Source: Halobacillus sp. Marseille-P3879 (GTDB lineage Bacteria > Bacillota > Bacilli > Bacillales > Halobacillaceae). Taken from it: DNA of 64,000 bases. The stretch covers positions 1,054,001 to 1,118,000 of the forward strand of contig NZ_OESS01000001.1 in the NCBI RefSeq assembly GCF_900240285.1, given 5' to 3'. The notes beneath the pieces are model-generated. The model worked only from the letters and a program-made list of their open reading frames with translations, searched no databases and had not been told where the DNA came from. Positions 9,409-18,526 of the stretch are shown here, piece by piece. The position numbers were made by a program, and so were the translations under genes. The number at the start of each line of letters is the position of its first letter. Positions within the stretch are counted from its first letter, which is position 1.

Positions 9409-9455
9409 GCACACCCCTGATATGAGCGGATTTGATTTTACTTATTGTAAGGAAC

Positions 9456-9608
9456 ATGCTGGATTTAGAAAGGGCGACTATCCTCAATGTACGTAAATTA
9501 ACTATTAACCAGAATCCCGGAATATGGCAATACTATATTAATCTTACCATGCAGCTGTCGGGTAGTAGATTTATTCTCATTGCACCTGTATTCTTATTGA
9601 AAGCTTAA
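9456..9608 (+). CDS. 50-residue ORF, unrecognised, possibly a gene remnant
   Basis: An ATG with TAAGGA five bases upstream opens a 50-codon frame. It ends with a hydrophobic stretch, GSRFILIAPVFLLKA, that could be one membrane segment. Nothing similar was recognised. The surrounding region looks decayed, so it may be a remnant rather than a functional small membrane protein. Confidence 0.25.
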   Translation: MLDLERATILNVRKLTINQNPGIWQYYINLTMQLSGSRFILIAPVFLLKA

Positions 9609-9715
9609 ATGAGGAACGGAGCTTATTTGCTCACAAAATAGTAGATTAAATCTCAGGGATGGAGGTTTTTCGGTATATTCTAGTATTTTAAATCAGCACA
9701 TAGAAATATTCATAA

Positions 9716-9739
9716 ATTATGACATTTCATTGTCATAAT
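9716..9739. promoter_or_regulatory. perfect 9-bp inverted repeat, candidate operator
   Basis: ATTATGACA and TGTCATAAT are perfect inverted copies separated by six bases, about 120 bases before the TRAP binding-protein gene. There is no T-run, so a protein-binding site is more likely than a terminator. Confidence 0.45.
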
Positions 9740-9754
9740 CATTTTTCCTTAAAA

Positions 9755-9770
9755 ATAACAACGTTGTTAT
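9755..9770. promoter_or_regulatory. 16-bp perfect palindrome, candidate operator
   Basis: ATAACAACGTTGTTAT is a perfect palindrome with a central CG, 90 bases before the first dctP start. The centre and size suit a LacI- or GntR-type repressor. The cognate protein is unknown. Confidence 0.5.
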
Positions 9771-9860
9771 AAAGAGGGGATTAAAAGTAGCAGTTGGTAA
9801 AAAACATCGATTGTTAGTTTTAAAACTACACAAATAAATATTACAAAGGGTGGATTTTAA

Positions 9861-10847
9861 ATGAAAATAAAAACGTTGTCATTAATTGCGTTGACTTTAA
9901 TGTTCTTAATGCCGCTTGCCGCATGTACCGGAGATGCAGATTCAGCAGATACCGTAAAGTTGAGACTGGCAGAGAACCAGCCGGATGATTATCCTACTAC
10001 GATTGGAGATAAAGAGTTTGCTAGATTAGTAGAGGAAAAGACGGAGGGACGATACGAAATCGAAGTGTATTCTGGCGGACAGCTAGGTGATGAAGTGAGT
10101 GCAATTGAACAGGTGCAGTTAGGTTCGATCGACTTAGCCCGAGTGAATGCGACTCCGTTGACACAGTTCTCTGACTCCATGGGCGTACTTTCTATGCCGT
10201 ACCTTTTCGAAGATGAAAATACGAAATGGGAGAAACTAAATGGGGAAGTGGGACAAGAGTTACTAGCAACACTAGATGGCAGCGACCTCGTTGGGTTGGC
10301 TTTCTATGATTCAGGAGAACGTAGTTTTTATAACTCTGAACATCCGCTTGAATCACCTGAAGATATGAAAGGATTAAAGATTCGTGTTCAACAGTCTGAT
10401 TTGGCGATTGATATTGTTGAAGCTCTAGGAGCATCGGCGACCCCAATGGAATACGGCGAGGTTTACTCTTCTATTCAAACAGGTGTAATTGATGGAGCAG
10501 AAAACAATTTTCCAAGCTTTTATACATCTAACCACTATGAAGTAGCTGATTATTACACGGTTAACGGATATTCAGGCACGCCAGAGGTATTAATTGGTTC
10601 TGAAAAGCTTTGGAATGAGATGAGTGAAGAGGATCAAAAGTTATTTAGAGAAGCCGCGATTGAGTCTGTAGAAGTTCAGCGTGAAGCATGGGCGGAACTG
10701 ACTGAAGAATCGAAGGAGGCTGTTGAAGAAAATGGTAACGAGCTTATTGAAATAGATGATATTACTCCATGGAGGGAAGCTGTTCAACCGGTTTATGACA
10801 AGTATGAGGGAGAATATGGTGAATGGATCGATAAGCTTACGGAATAA
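9861..10847 (+). CDS. TRAP transporter substrate-binding lipoprotein (DctP family), first system
   Basis: This 328-residue protein begins with a lipoprotein signal peptide (MKIKTLSLIALTLMFLMPL then lipobox LAAC). It has the DctP fold signature: the central stretch MKGLKIRVQQSDLAIDIVEALGA, followed by YGEVYSSIQTGVIDGAENN, where a conserved Arg contacts the substrate carboxylate. It binds an organic or sugar acid outside the membrane for the TRAP membrane pair encoded next. RBS-like AAAGGGTGG precedes ATG 9861. The mature protein is strongly acidic, as is common in halophiles. The substrate is likely a hexuronate or aldonate, judging from the enzymes downstream. Confidence 0.9.
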   Translation: MKIKTLSLIALTLMFLMPLAACTGDADSADTVKLRLAENQPDDYPTTIGDKEFARLVEEKTEGRYEIEVYSGGQLGDEVSAIEQVQLGSIDLARVNATPLTQFSDSMGVLSMPYLFEDENTKWEKLNGEVGQELLATLDGSDLVGLAFYDSGERSFYNSEHPLESPEDMKGLKIRVQQSDLAIDIVEALGASATPMEYGEVYSSIQTGVIDGAENNFPSFYTSNHYEVADYYTVNGYSGTPEVLIGSEKLWNEMSEEDQKLFREAAIESVEVQREAWAELTEESKEAVEENGNELIEIDDITPWREAVQPVYDKYEGEYGEWIDKLTE

Positions 10848-10906
10848 CAATTTAGGATTTGGGGGTGAGTACCTCTCGCTCCCTCTTTTCCTTAGGGGGA
10901 TATCTT

Positions 10907-11404
10907 ATGAACCTATTAAAAATGCTTAAACGAAGTCTGGACCGCGTGCTGTTAGTGACTGCCTTAACTCTTCTTGCGGTGATGGTTCTGATTATTGTTG
11001 TCCAAGTTTTTTCACGCCAAATTTTCAGCTATACACCATCCTGGTCAGAAGAACTTTCTCGTGTACTCTTTGTGTGGGTGAGTTTCCTTGGAATTGCTTA
11101 TGGATTTAAGGAAAAACTTCATATTGGGGTGGGGCTGGTGGTTAATATGCTGCCTGAACAAGTTCAGAAAGGTTTTGATTATTTAGCGAAAGTTATCGTT
11201 ATTGGGTTAGGAATATTTATGATTTATTTTGGATGGCAGTTTACGATGCTGATGGGGTCTTCTACACTGCCTGGTTTAGGACTTCCATCTAGTGTTTTAT
11301 ATGCTTCGATACCTGCTACGGGAATATTCGTGACCTTATATGGTATTGAATTACTATTTAGGAAAGGAATGCACCGGAACTTTGATGGTGTAACGGAGGG
11401 GTAA
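10907..11404 (+). CDS. TRAP transporter small membrane subunit (DctQ family), first system
   Basis: The 165-residue protein has four hydrophobic segments and the DctQ signature region (PSWSEELSRVLFVWVSFLGIAYG) joining segments one and two. It pairs with DctM to form the Na+-driven permease. The frame extends up to 10859, but ATG 10907 has AGGGGGA six bases upstream and is chosen. It lies between the binding protein and DctM genes in the usual P-Q-M order. Confidence 0.88.
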   Translation: MNLLKMLKRSLDRVLLVTALTLLAVMVLIIVVQVFSRQIFSYTPSWSEELSRVLFVWVSFLGIAYGFKEKLHIGVGLVVNMLPEQVQKGFDYLAKVIVIGLGIFMIYFGWQFTMLMGSSTLPGLGLPSSVLYASIPATGIFVTLYGIELLFRKGMHRNFDGVTEG

Positions 11405-11408
11405 AAAT

Positions 11409-12689
11409 ATGGATGTCTTCATTTTAATAGGAAGTTTTGCATTATTGCTTTTGTTTAGAGTACCTATCGCGCTTTCCTTAATTGTTTCTTCTTTAATTAC
11501 AGGTTTGTACTTACAAATTGAACCTTCGGCAATTATCCAGCGTATGGTTGGCGGTTTAAATTCTTTTTCTTTACTAGCTATTCCTTTTTTTGTTCTTGCT
11601 GGGGAAATTATGAATGAAGGTGGGATCTCGCGGCGACTTATTAATTTATCTAATGTGATTATAGGGAAGATTAGAGGCGGGTTAGCAATGGTCAATGTTA
11701 TGGCCAGTACCTTTTTTGGCGGTATATCAGGCTCAGCGGTAGCCGATACCTCTTCAGTAGGATCGGTTTTAATCCCAATGATGAAGAAAAACGGTTATGA
11801 TTCAGATTATGCTGTATCAGTGACGGTAACAAGTTCGGCTCAGGGCGTTATGATTCCGCCGAGTCACAACATGATCATTTATTCTACTGCTGCGGGTGGT
11901 GTATCAGTAGGAGCCTTGTTTATGGGTGGATTGCTGCCTGGATTACTTCTTGGGATTGTGCTGATGATTTTGACTTATGTAATTGCTATGAAACGAAACT
12001 ATCCAAAAGGAGAAGCTGTGAAAAAAGAAGATATTCCCCGAATCATTTGGGAAGGTCTCCTCGGCTTATTGACAGCTGTTATCATCATTGGTGGAATTAT
12101 CACAGGGGTCTTTACAGCAACAGAATCAGCAGCAATTGGAACGCTTTACGCGTTTATAATTACATTTTTTGTATACCGTGATATTCCTCTCCAAAGAATG
12201 GGGATCATCCTTCATAGGACCTTTAAGACTTTAGCGATGGTTCTATTTTTAATCGGGGCTTCCTCAGCTTTTGGCTGGCTGCTTACTCTAACAAATGTTC
12301 CAATAACTGTATCAGATGCATTGATCGGCATATCTCCAAATAATTTCGTCACCATTCTAATGATCGTTACAATCTTGTTACTCTTAGGTATGATTATGGA
12401 TATGGCTCCTCTAATTCTGATAGCTACACCAATACTGCTCCCAGTGGCAACTAATATAGGAATGGATCCTGTCCATTTCGGTGTTTTACTTATACTCTGT
12501 CTTGCTATTGGACTAGTAACACCACCAGTAGGTACTGTACTGTTTGTAGGTTCGGCAATTGGAAAGCTATCGATTGAAAAGGTTTCGAAAGGAATGCTCC
12601 CATTTTATGCTGTGATGGTTGTCGTCTTACTTCTAGTTGCTTATATTCCAAGTCTAACCATGTATCTACCCGAGATATTTGCCGATTAA
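11409..12689 (+). CDS. TRAP transporter large permease subunit (DctM family), first system
   Basis: A 426-residue, very hydrophobic protein of about twelve membrane segments. It has the DctM landmarks GGISGSAVADTSSVGSVLIPMM and LVTPPVGTVLFVGSAIG. It is the ion-coupled translocation channel for the substrate captured by the upstream DctP. It starts four bases after dctQ, so the two are translationally linked. A modest terminator follows at 12720. Confidence 0.92.
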   Translation: MDVFILIGSFALLLLFRVPIALSLIVSSLITGLYLQIEPSAIIQRMVGGLNSFSLLAIPFFVLAGEIMNEGGISRRLINLSNVIIGKIRGGLAMVNVMASTFFGGISGSAVADTSSVGSVLIPMMKKNGYDSDYAVSVTVTSSAQGVMIPPSHNMIIYSTAAGGVSVGALFMGGLLPGLLLGIVLMILTYVIAMKRNYPKGEAVKKEDIPRIIWEGLLGLLTAVIIIGGIITGVFTATESAAIGTLYAFIITFFVYRDIPLQRMGIILHRTFKTLAMVLFLIGASSAFGWLLTLTNVPITVSDALIGISPNNFVTILMIVTILLLLGMIMDMAPLILIATPILLPVATNIGMDPVHFGVLLILCLAIGLVTPPVGTVLFVGSAIGKLSIEKVSKGMLPFYAVMVVVLLLVAYIPSLTMYLPEIFAD

Positions 12690-12719
12690 AAACTATTAGT
12701 TCAAAATGCTTTCTTACAC

Positions 12720-12750
12720 AGAGGTTCCTTGCAAAGGGGATCTCTTTTTT
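12720..12750 (+). terminator. probable intrinsic terminator after first TRAP operon
   Basis: AGAGGTTCC and GGGGATCTCT form an imperfect stem followed by TTTTTT. Confidence 0.55.
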
Positions 12751-12969
12751 AGTTCATTAAATAAGCAGAGGAATTATTAAGTTGAGACCGAAGACTTTAT
12801 AAGTAGGTTGAAAGAAACCCATTCATAATCAACATCGTCATGATTTAAGATTCTTATTGAGCTTAACTTTATTGAGTAGGTAAATTGACTGAATTATCAG
12901 ATGATTAGCAGGATATGGTGTAAATTTCAAGAAAATGTTAATATTAAATATTTTCTTGGAGGTATGATT

Positions 12970-14025
12970 GTGAAAAATAAAAGTATTAAAACAGGTGTAA
13001 CGGCTGCCCTGACACTGGCACTATTAGCCTCTCCCTCTGTCAGTCCAGTGGCCGCTGAAGGAAGTGGACCCGAAGTGAATGAAAATCAACAGGTTAAAAT
13101 TGAAAGTTTGACCAGTAACGAGGAACTCGCAAGCTTCTTAAAAAAGATCGATAAGAAATCCGAAAATATCAGTGTAGAAGTCATCGGTCAGTCGATTAAG
13201 GGAAGAGACCTTCATCTCGTAAAAGCAGGGAACAATGCGGGTAATCCGACAATTCTTATGCTCACACAGCAGCATGGAAACGAGGCGCTTGTCACTGAAT
13301 CAGCGATCCAGGTGATGAAGAAGCTGTCTGCCAATGGCAAGGAAGTTAAGGAATGGCTTAATAATGTCAACATTTTGTTTGTGCCCCGGCTAAATCCAGA
13401 TGGAGCAGCAGGTGATGTCGATTGGGATACATCTCATCTGCAGTTCGGCGGTATGCAGACAAGAAACAATGCAGCAGGCATTAACTTAAACCGCACTCAT
13501 AACTCTTTATCTCAACCGGAAACTCGTGCCCTCCATGAGAATGTATTACAACAGTACGACATCGATTACGCGATCGATTTTCATCATCAAATTGCTAATC
13601 GCGTAACTGAGGATGGTGAGTTAGTATCCGGCGCCCTGCTTTATCCAACGAGTAGTGCTACGGAGGAAGTATTAGAGAAGTCACAAAAGCTGGGAGCTAT
13701 TGTCTACAATGAAATGGAGTCAAAAGGATACGGTACGTTTGCCCGTTATGGAGAAGGTGGCAGCTTAACGTCAAACGCGCGTAACCACTTCGCGACTTAC
13801 TACAACATCCCGACTATCCTTTTTGAAAATAGAGGGATGACGGATTCCCCGAATACAACTTCAATTCTCGGGCAGAAGAGTAGTGGTTACTTAGTTAAAC
13901 AGGGTACAGATGCCATGCTGTCTTCCATTGCTGCGCTTGCTGATGGGTCAATTGAGGATGCAGATGTAAGTGTGTGGGAGACGATGCCTGATCAATACAC
14001 AGCAGATATTGATAGTGAAGAATAA
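12970..14025 (+). CDS. secreted M14-family zinc carboxypeptidase
   Basis: A 351-residue exported peptidase. A Sec signal peptide (about residues 1-29, ending SPVAAEG) precedes the catalytic domain. The zinc site is HGNE in LTQQHGNEALVTESA plus the later His in DFHHQ, and the catalytic Glu is likely in ILFENRGMTD. GTG 12970 is chosen because GGAGG lies seven bases upstream; the frame is open from 12901. The family removes C-terminal residues or cleaves cell-wall peptides; which applies here is not clear. It stands alone between the two TRAP clusters and does not obviously belong to the sugar-acid pathway. Confidence 0.85.
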   Translation: MKNKSIKTGVTAALTLALLASPSVSPVAAEGSGPEVNENQQVKIESLTSNEELASFLKKIDKKSENISVEVIGQSIKGRDLHLVKAGNNAGNPTILMLTQQHGNEALVTESAIQVMKKLSANGKEVKEWLNNVNILFVPRLNPDGAAGDVDWDTSHLQFGGMQTRNNAAGINLNRTHNSLSQPETRALHENVLQQYDIDYAIDFHHQIANRVTEDGELVSGALLYPTSSATEEVLEKSQKLGAIVYNEMESKGYGTFARYGEGGSLTSNARNHFATYYNIPTILFENRGMTDSPNTTSILGQKSSGYLVKQGTDAMLSSIAALADGSIEDADVSVWETMPDQYTADIDSEE

Positions 14026-14184
14026 TAGATCGAAAATGAGGCGTCGAGGTTTTGCTTTTTTTGAAACATTTCTACGTTAGAAAATTTCTGTGTTAGATTT
14101 CCTTACATGACAGTATGAAAGCTAAAAATATGGTGTTACTCTTTTACTATACTAAATATTCAGAAAACAGTAGGAGGGTATCAC

Positions 14185-14256
14185 TTGAAGAAAACAAAAA
14201 ATGTTAATCTGATTACATTTTCAATTCTTGCCGTTAAAATGTGGTTGGCAAAATAA
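14185..14256 (+). other. 23-codon ORF with strong ribosome binding site
   Basis: TTG 14185 follows TAGGAGGG and encodes a short, basic-then-hydrophobic peptide (MKKTKNVNLITFSILAVKMW, then LAK). It resembles a truncated signal peptide or a small membrane peptide. The following hairpin at 14302 could end the transcript. Confidence 0.35.
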
Positions 14257-14301
14257 AAGAAACTGTACGGTAATTTTTTCAGGTGGAACATTTGGAGTTG
14301 G

Positions 14302-14337
14302 AAAGAGCCCTTCTATATTAGCGGGGTTCTTTTTTTA
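14302..14337 (+). terminator. intrinsic terminator
   Basis: AGAGCCC (14304-14310) pairs with GGGGTTCT (14323-14330) and a T-run follows. Confidence 0.7.
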
Positions 14338-14464
14338 TTGGCTCTGAGCATGTGTATAAGGTAAACTTCTCTACTTTTTATTCGCCCAAAAGAATGAATT
14401 CCTTCCTGTAATCCATCTTTAATTAACAATTAATAAAATTGAAAAAATTTATAAACCGGACTTT

Positions 14465-14479
14465 TATAAGCGCTTTCAT
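14465..14479 (-). promoter_or_regulatory. cre-like site
   Basis: On the minus strand ATGAAAGCGCTTATA matches the cre consensus with one mismatch, just upstream of the triple operator of the uxu-type operon. Confidence 0.5.
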
Positions 14480-14492
14480 TGTGTTAAGATTT

Positions 14493-14548
14493 ACTAAATC
14501 GGTTTAGTGAATCGGTTTAGTAAACCGATTTAGTGGATTGTGTTTAGT
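14493..14548. promoter_or_regulatory. array of three (perhaps four) overlapping 16-bp operators
   Basis: Three related 16-mers start at 14493, 14506 and 14519, exactly 13 bp apart: ACTAAATCGGTTTAGT, AGTGAATCGGTTTAGT and AGTAAACCGATTTAGT. They share the pattern AGTRAAYCGRTTTAGT with a central CG, typical of LacI-type sites. The last two also form a perfect 10-bp inverted repeat around 14519-14521. A degenerate fourth copy may cover 14532-14548. The array precedes the dehydrogenase/TRAP/uxuA operon by about 90 bases. Confidence 0.65.
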
Positions 14549-14635
14549 AGATGGGTGAAAGTTATAAACGTCTTTTATTTTTTGAAAGCGGTTTAATTTT
14601 TATCCTTGGATTACATGTATTGAAGGGGAGCGAAT

Positions 14636-15646
14636 ATGACAGGAAAAGTAGTTAACCATGAGACACTCAAGTCTTTAGTAGTTAAGAAATTAACAGACGC
14701 AAAGGTTAGTAATGACCAGGCAGAAGTAGTAGCGGATGTTTTGGTGCATGCGGATTTACGTGGAGTTAGTTCGCATGGAGTACTGCGAACAGAACATTAT
14801 GTGAAAAGATTGAGTGAAGGAGGGATGAATGCTAATCCGAATTTTAGTGTAACAAAAAAAGGTTCTTCAGCGGTGCTTTTTGATGGTGATAATGGAATGG
14901 GCCATGTGATCACTAAAGAAGCCATGGATGAAGCGATCAAGTTATCAAAAGAAAATGGGATTGGAATAGTTGGGGTTATAAACAGCAGCCATTGTGGAGC
15001 CCTGTCTTACTTCACCCAGCAGGCTGCTGAGCAAGAAACAATTAGTATGGTTATGACTCATACGGATAGTGCAGTAGTGCCTTTTGGAGGCGCAGAGCCA
15101 TTCTTTGGTACAAACCCTATTGCCTATGGTTTCCCCGCGAAAAATCATCGTCCAATTATCTTAGATATGGCAACCAGCAATGTAGCTTTAGGGAAAATTC
15201 TGCACGCCAGAGAAACAGGCAAGGATATTCCTGATAACTGGGGAGTGGATGAGAAAGGCAATCCTGTTAACGATCCTCACTTAGTGAAAAATCTGCTGCC
15301 ATCTGGAGGTCCGAAGGGGTACGGGCTGGGGCTTGTAGTGGACGTACTGACTGGAATTTTAACCGGGGGTTCGTTTGGTCCAGGTATCTCTCCAATGTAT
15401 GGCGACTATAAATCGAATAGGGAGTTGAGCCACCTTATTGTAACGATAGACCCTGGTTTATTTATAGATAAAAATGAATTCCTAACTAATATTGATCAAA
15501 TGATTAATGAGCTGCATGATGTTAAGCCGGCAGACGGGTTTTCTTCTGTGCTGGTACCAGGTGAACCGGAACAATTGAAAGAAGTAGAGTACAAATCAGA
15601 AGGGGTTCCTATCCCGCAAAGTATATTCGATTATTTAAACTCTTAA
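14636..15646 (+). CDS. Ldh2-family NAD(P)-dependent oxidoreductase (YjmC-like)
   Basis: This 336-residue protein belongs to the malate/L-lactate/ureidoglycolate dehydrogenase family, recognisable by ADLRGVSSHGVLRTEHYVKRL with its conserved His (about residue 45), by VGVINSSHCGALSYF and by PKGYGLGLVVDVLTG. The family reduces or oxidises 2-hydroxy/2-keto acids. In Bacillus subtilis the relative YjmC sits in the hexuronate cluster beside YjmD, UxuA and YjmF, the same set as found here. It is the first gene of the operon behind the triple operator. Confidence 0.85.
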   Translation: MTGKVVNHETLKSLVVKKLTDAKVSNDQAEVVADVLVHADLRGVSSHGVLRTEHYVKRLSEGGMNANPNFSVTKKGSSAVLFDGDNGMGHVITKEAMDEAIKLSKENGIGIVGVINSSHCGALSYFTQQAAEQETISMVMTHTDSAVVPFGGAEPFFGTNPIAYGFPAKNHRPIILDMATSNVALGKILHARETGKDIPDNWGVDEKGNPVNDPHLVKNLLPSGGPKGYGLGLVVDVLTGILTGGSFGPGISPMYGDYKSNRELSHLIVTIDPGLFIDKNEFLTNIDQMINELHDVKPADGFSSVLVPGEPEQLKEVEYKSEGVPIPQSIFDYLNS

Positions 15647-15686
15647 GTTATTAAATTACATAAATCTAATGAGGAGGCAGTTTAAT

Positions 15687-16682
15687 ATGCGAAAAAAAAT
15701 AGGTTTGGCTTTATCTGCGTTAATGGTTACAGCACTGGCTGCATGCGGAGGAGATGAAGGCGCTTCAGGTTCTGGGGATACGACTACTTGGAAATTAGGG
15801 CACTTATCTAATGAAGATCACCAATGGCACAAAACGGCTGAGAAATTTGCTGAATTAGTTGATGAGAAAACGGACGGAGAACTGCAAATTGATATCTATC
15901 CTAATGAAGAGCTAGGATCCGAAACAGAAGTGTTAGATGGGATCAAAGCTGGCACGGCTGATATGACAATTACTGGAGAGACAATGGAAAACTGGGCTCC
16001 TGAAGCTGCTCTTATGGCTACACCTTATGCATTTAATAATGAAGAACATTTACAAAAAGTAGTCGAAGGTGATATTGGGTCAGATATAGAAGAAGCGATA
16101 AAAGAAGAGGTTGGAGTAACTCCGCTTTACTACCATACTAGAGCCCCTAGAAACTTAACTTCTAATGAAAAAATAGAAACACCCGACGATTTGGAAGGTT
16201 TCAAAATGAGGGTGCCAAATGTGCCTCTATTTATGGATGCATGGGAAGAGGCTGGGGCGAGACCTCAGGCAATGGATTTCAGTGAAGTATTTACTGGATT
16301 GCAGCAAGGCGTTATCGATGGACAAGAAAATCCCGTAGATCTTATTCAAAGTGCTGGGCTGTCAGAGGTACAAGACTACGTGAATGTTACAGAGCATGTG
16401 TACTCCTGGATCTACGTCGTAGTGGGAAATGATCAATTTGAAGAGCTGGATGAAGATACACAGACGGCTGTTCAAGAAGCTGCTCAGGAAGCACAGGAAT
16501 ATGGTAAGGAACTCTATGATACGGAAACTGAAGAAATAGAAGAAGAGTTAAAAGAAGAAGGCATGGAGTTTGTGGAGGTCGATCAAGAGGCATTTGCAGA
16601 AAAAATGCAGCCAGGAGTGGAAGCTGGTTTTGACGACGTGCAAATGGATTTATACAACAGAATAGTTGAAGCTGGAGAATAA
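15687..16682 (+). CDS. TRAP transporter substrate-binding lipoprotein (DctP family), second system
   Basis: The 331-residue protein has a lipoprotein signal (lipobox LAAC at about residues 17-20) and the DctP core DLEGFKMRVPNVPLFMDAWEEAGA, with VFTGLQQGVIDGQENP. ATG 15687 follows GAGGAGGC at normal spacing; the frame extends six codons upstream. The mature protein is very acidic. It differs clearly from the first DctP of this region, so the two systems may take different acids. It lies between the Ldh2-type gene and its own DctQ and DctM. Confidence 0.9.
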   Translation: MRKKIGLALSALMVTALAACGGDEGASGSGDTTTWKLGHLSNEDHQWHKTAEKFAELVDEKTDGELQIDIYPNEELGSETEVLDGIKAGTADMTITGETMENWAPEAALMATPYAFNNEEHLQKVVEGDIGSDIEEAIKEEVGVTPLYYHTRAPRNLTSNEKIETPDDLEGFKMRVPNVPLFMDAWEEAGARPQAMDFSEVFTGLQQGVIDGQENPVDLIQSAGLSEVQDYVNVTEHVYSWIYVVVGNDQFEELDEDTQTAVQEAAQEAQEYGKELYDTETEEIEEELKEEGMEFVEVDQEAFAEKMQPGVEAGFDDVQMDLYNRIVEAGE

Positions 16683-16758
16683 GATAGAAGGAAAATATGA
16701 TAAACATTCTTCCTGATTAGGAAGAGTGTTTATCTATTACCATTAAAGGATGATAAAG

Positions 16759-17238
16759 ATGAAGCTTGTTAAGTTATTAAGTAATTTATTAAAAGCGCTG
16801 ACAGTGGTGATTTTTTCAGCTTTGATATTTGTTGTTCTAATTCAAATAACAGGGCGCTATACTTCTTTTTCATTTGTTTGGACAGAAGAGGTCTCACGTT
16901 TTCTATTCATCTTCGCAATTGCTGTATCCGCCCCACTTGCAATGGAAAAGAGAGAATATGTAAGAGTTGATTTTTTACTGGAGGTTATCCCGGATCAAAT
17001 AAAAAAGTATGTTGATGCTGTGATTTACTTAATAATCGGCTGTTTTTCAGCTTTTTTAATTTACTATGCTTATGAGTTTGCATTGTTAGGACAAAACCAA
17101 TCTTCAGCAACTTTAGCGGTAGAAATGTATTATATTAATTTAAGTATGGTTATATTATTTGTGCTTCTGGCACTATATAGCTTTATTAATATTTTCGCAG
17201 TTTTGAAGAATAGTCAGGAAGAAGGTGTAAGGCAATGA
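16759..17238 (+). CDS. TRAP transporter small membrane subunit (DctQ family), second system
   Basis: A 159-residue, four-segment membrane protein with the DctQ motif FVWTEEVSRFLFIFAIAVSA. ATG 16759 has AAAGGA eight bases upstream; the ATG at 16750 overlaps that site and is less likely. Its stop overlaps the start of DctM by four bases, indicating translational coupling. Confidence 0.87.
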   Translation: MKLVKLLSNLLKALTVVIFSALIFVVLIQITGRYTSFSFVWTEEVSRFLFIFAIAVSAPLAMEKREYVRVDFLLEVIPDQIKKYVDAVIYLIIGCFSAFLIYYAYEFALLGQNQSSATLAVEMYYINLSMVILFVLLALYSFINIFAVLKNSQEEGVRQ

Positions 17239-18509
17239 TGGCCATGATCTTGTTTGTATCTTTTCTTGTTTTAATCTCACTCAGTCTGCCAATTGCCTTT
17301 AGTTTAGGGATTTCTTCACTTATCTATATTATTTTGGCTGATATTCCTTTAAACATTATCCCGCAGAAAATGTTTGGAGGAATTAATTCATTTACCCTTT
17401 TGTGTATCCCTGGTTTTATATTGGCTGGTAATTTAATGAATGCAGGAGGGATCACAGATAGAATTATTAAATTCACTAATAACCTTGTAGGCCATATTAG
17501 AGGGGGGTTAGGGTTAGCCAATGTTGGTTCATCTATGGGATTTGCAGGAATATCAGGAACTGCTCTTGCTGACACAGCAAGTATTGGCTCTGTCATGATT
17601 CCTGCCATGAAGAAAGAAGGATACGATTCTTCTTTTGCCGTTGCGGTAACCTCTTCTTCATCTACTATCGGGCCAATTATACCGCCATCATTGCCTATGA
17701 TTATTCTGGGAACACTTGCAACGGTATCCATTGGGGACCTTTTCTTAGCAGGTACGATCCCTGGTATCTTATTAGGAATTAGTTTGATGATTCTTACCTA
17801 TATAATTTCAAAAAAGAATAAATATCCAAAAGGGGAGCGGCAGCACCTTTCTGTAGTCATTAAATCCTTTTCAGGGGCCTTTTGGGCATTAATGATGACA
17901 GTAGTTATTTTATTTGGCATTTTGAGTGGTTTTTTCACCCCTACTGAGGCTTCAATTGTAGCCGTAGTTTATGCCTTAATTGTAGGGCTGCTTGTTTATC
18001 GTGACCTTAAATTAAAAATGATCCCCAAAGTATTTTTGGATTCAATGGTAAGTACAGCTGGCATCATGGTTTTGGTTGGATTTGCTAATTTATTTGGCTG
18101 GATTCTTGTAAGCGAACAAATTCCTCAGCTTGTCGCAGATAGCATCTTGTCTTTTTCTGAGAATCCAATAGTAGTCATCCTATTGTTGAACCTATTGCTT
18201 TTGTTCGTAGGAACATTTATGGAAACGATTGCTGCACTGGTTATTTTATTTCCTGTCTTACTGCCAGTTGCAACTCATATAGGTATGGACCCTGTACATT
18301 TTGGGGTAATGATGGTTTTAAATTTGATGATTGGGTTGTCTACACCCCCTGTCGGAGTCTGTTTATTTGTTGCTTCAAGTATTGGCAAGGTCTCCCTGGG
18401 CCGAGCATCATTAGCACTATTACCTTTCCTGGGAGTGAGTTTGCTGGTGCTCTTACTTGTTAGTTTTGTTCCTCAATTAACTCTGTTCTTACCAAGCTTA
18501 TTTGAATAA
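17235..18509 (+). CDS. TRAP transporter large permease subunit (DctM family), second system
   Basis: A 424-residue polytopic protein with the DctM landmarks AGISGTALADTASIGSVMIPAM and LSTPPVGVCLFVASSIG. It forms the ion-coupled channel with the upstream DctQ. The start overlaps the dctQ stop codon. The enzyme genes for the imported acid follow directly. Confidence 0.92.
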   Translation: MMAMILFVSFLVLISLSLPIAFSLGISSLIYIILADIPLNIIPQKMFGGINSFTLLCIPGFILAGNLMNAGGITDRIIKFTNNLVGHIRGGLGLANVGSSMGFAGISGTALADTASIGSVMIPAMKKEGYDSSFAVAVTSSSSTIGPIIPPSLPMIILGTLATVSIGDLFLAGTIPGILLGISLMILTYIISKKNKYPKGERQHLSVVIKSFSGAFWALMMTVVILFGILSGFFTPTEASIVAVVYALIVGLLVYRDLKLKMIPKVFLDSMVSTAGIMVLVGFANLFGWILVSEQIPQLVADSILSFSENPIVVILLLNLLLLFVGTFMETIAALVILFPVLLPVATHIGMDPVHFGVMMVLNLMIGLSTPPVGVCLFVASSIGKVSLGRASLALLPFLGVSLLVLLLVSFVPQLTLFLPSLFE

Positions 18510-18526
18510 TGGGAGGAGTCTTAAAA

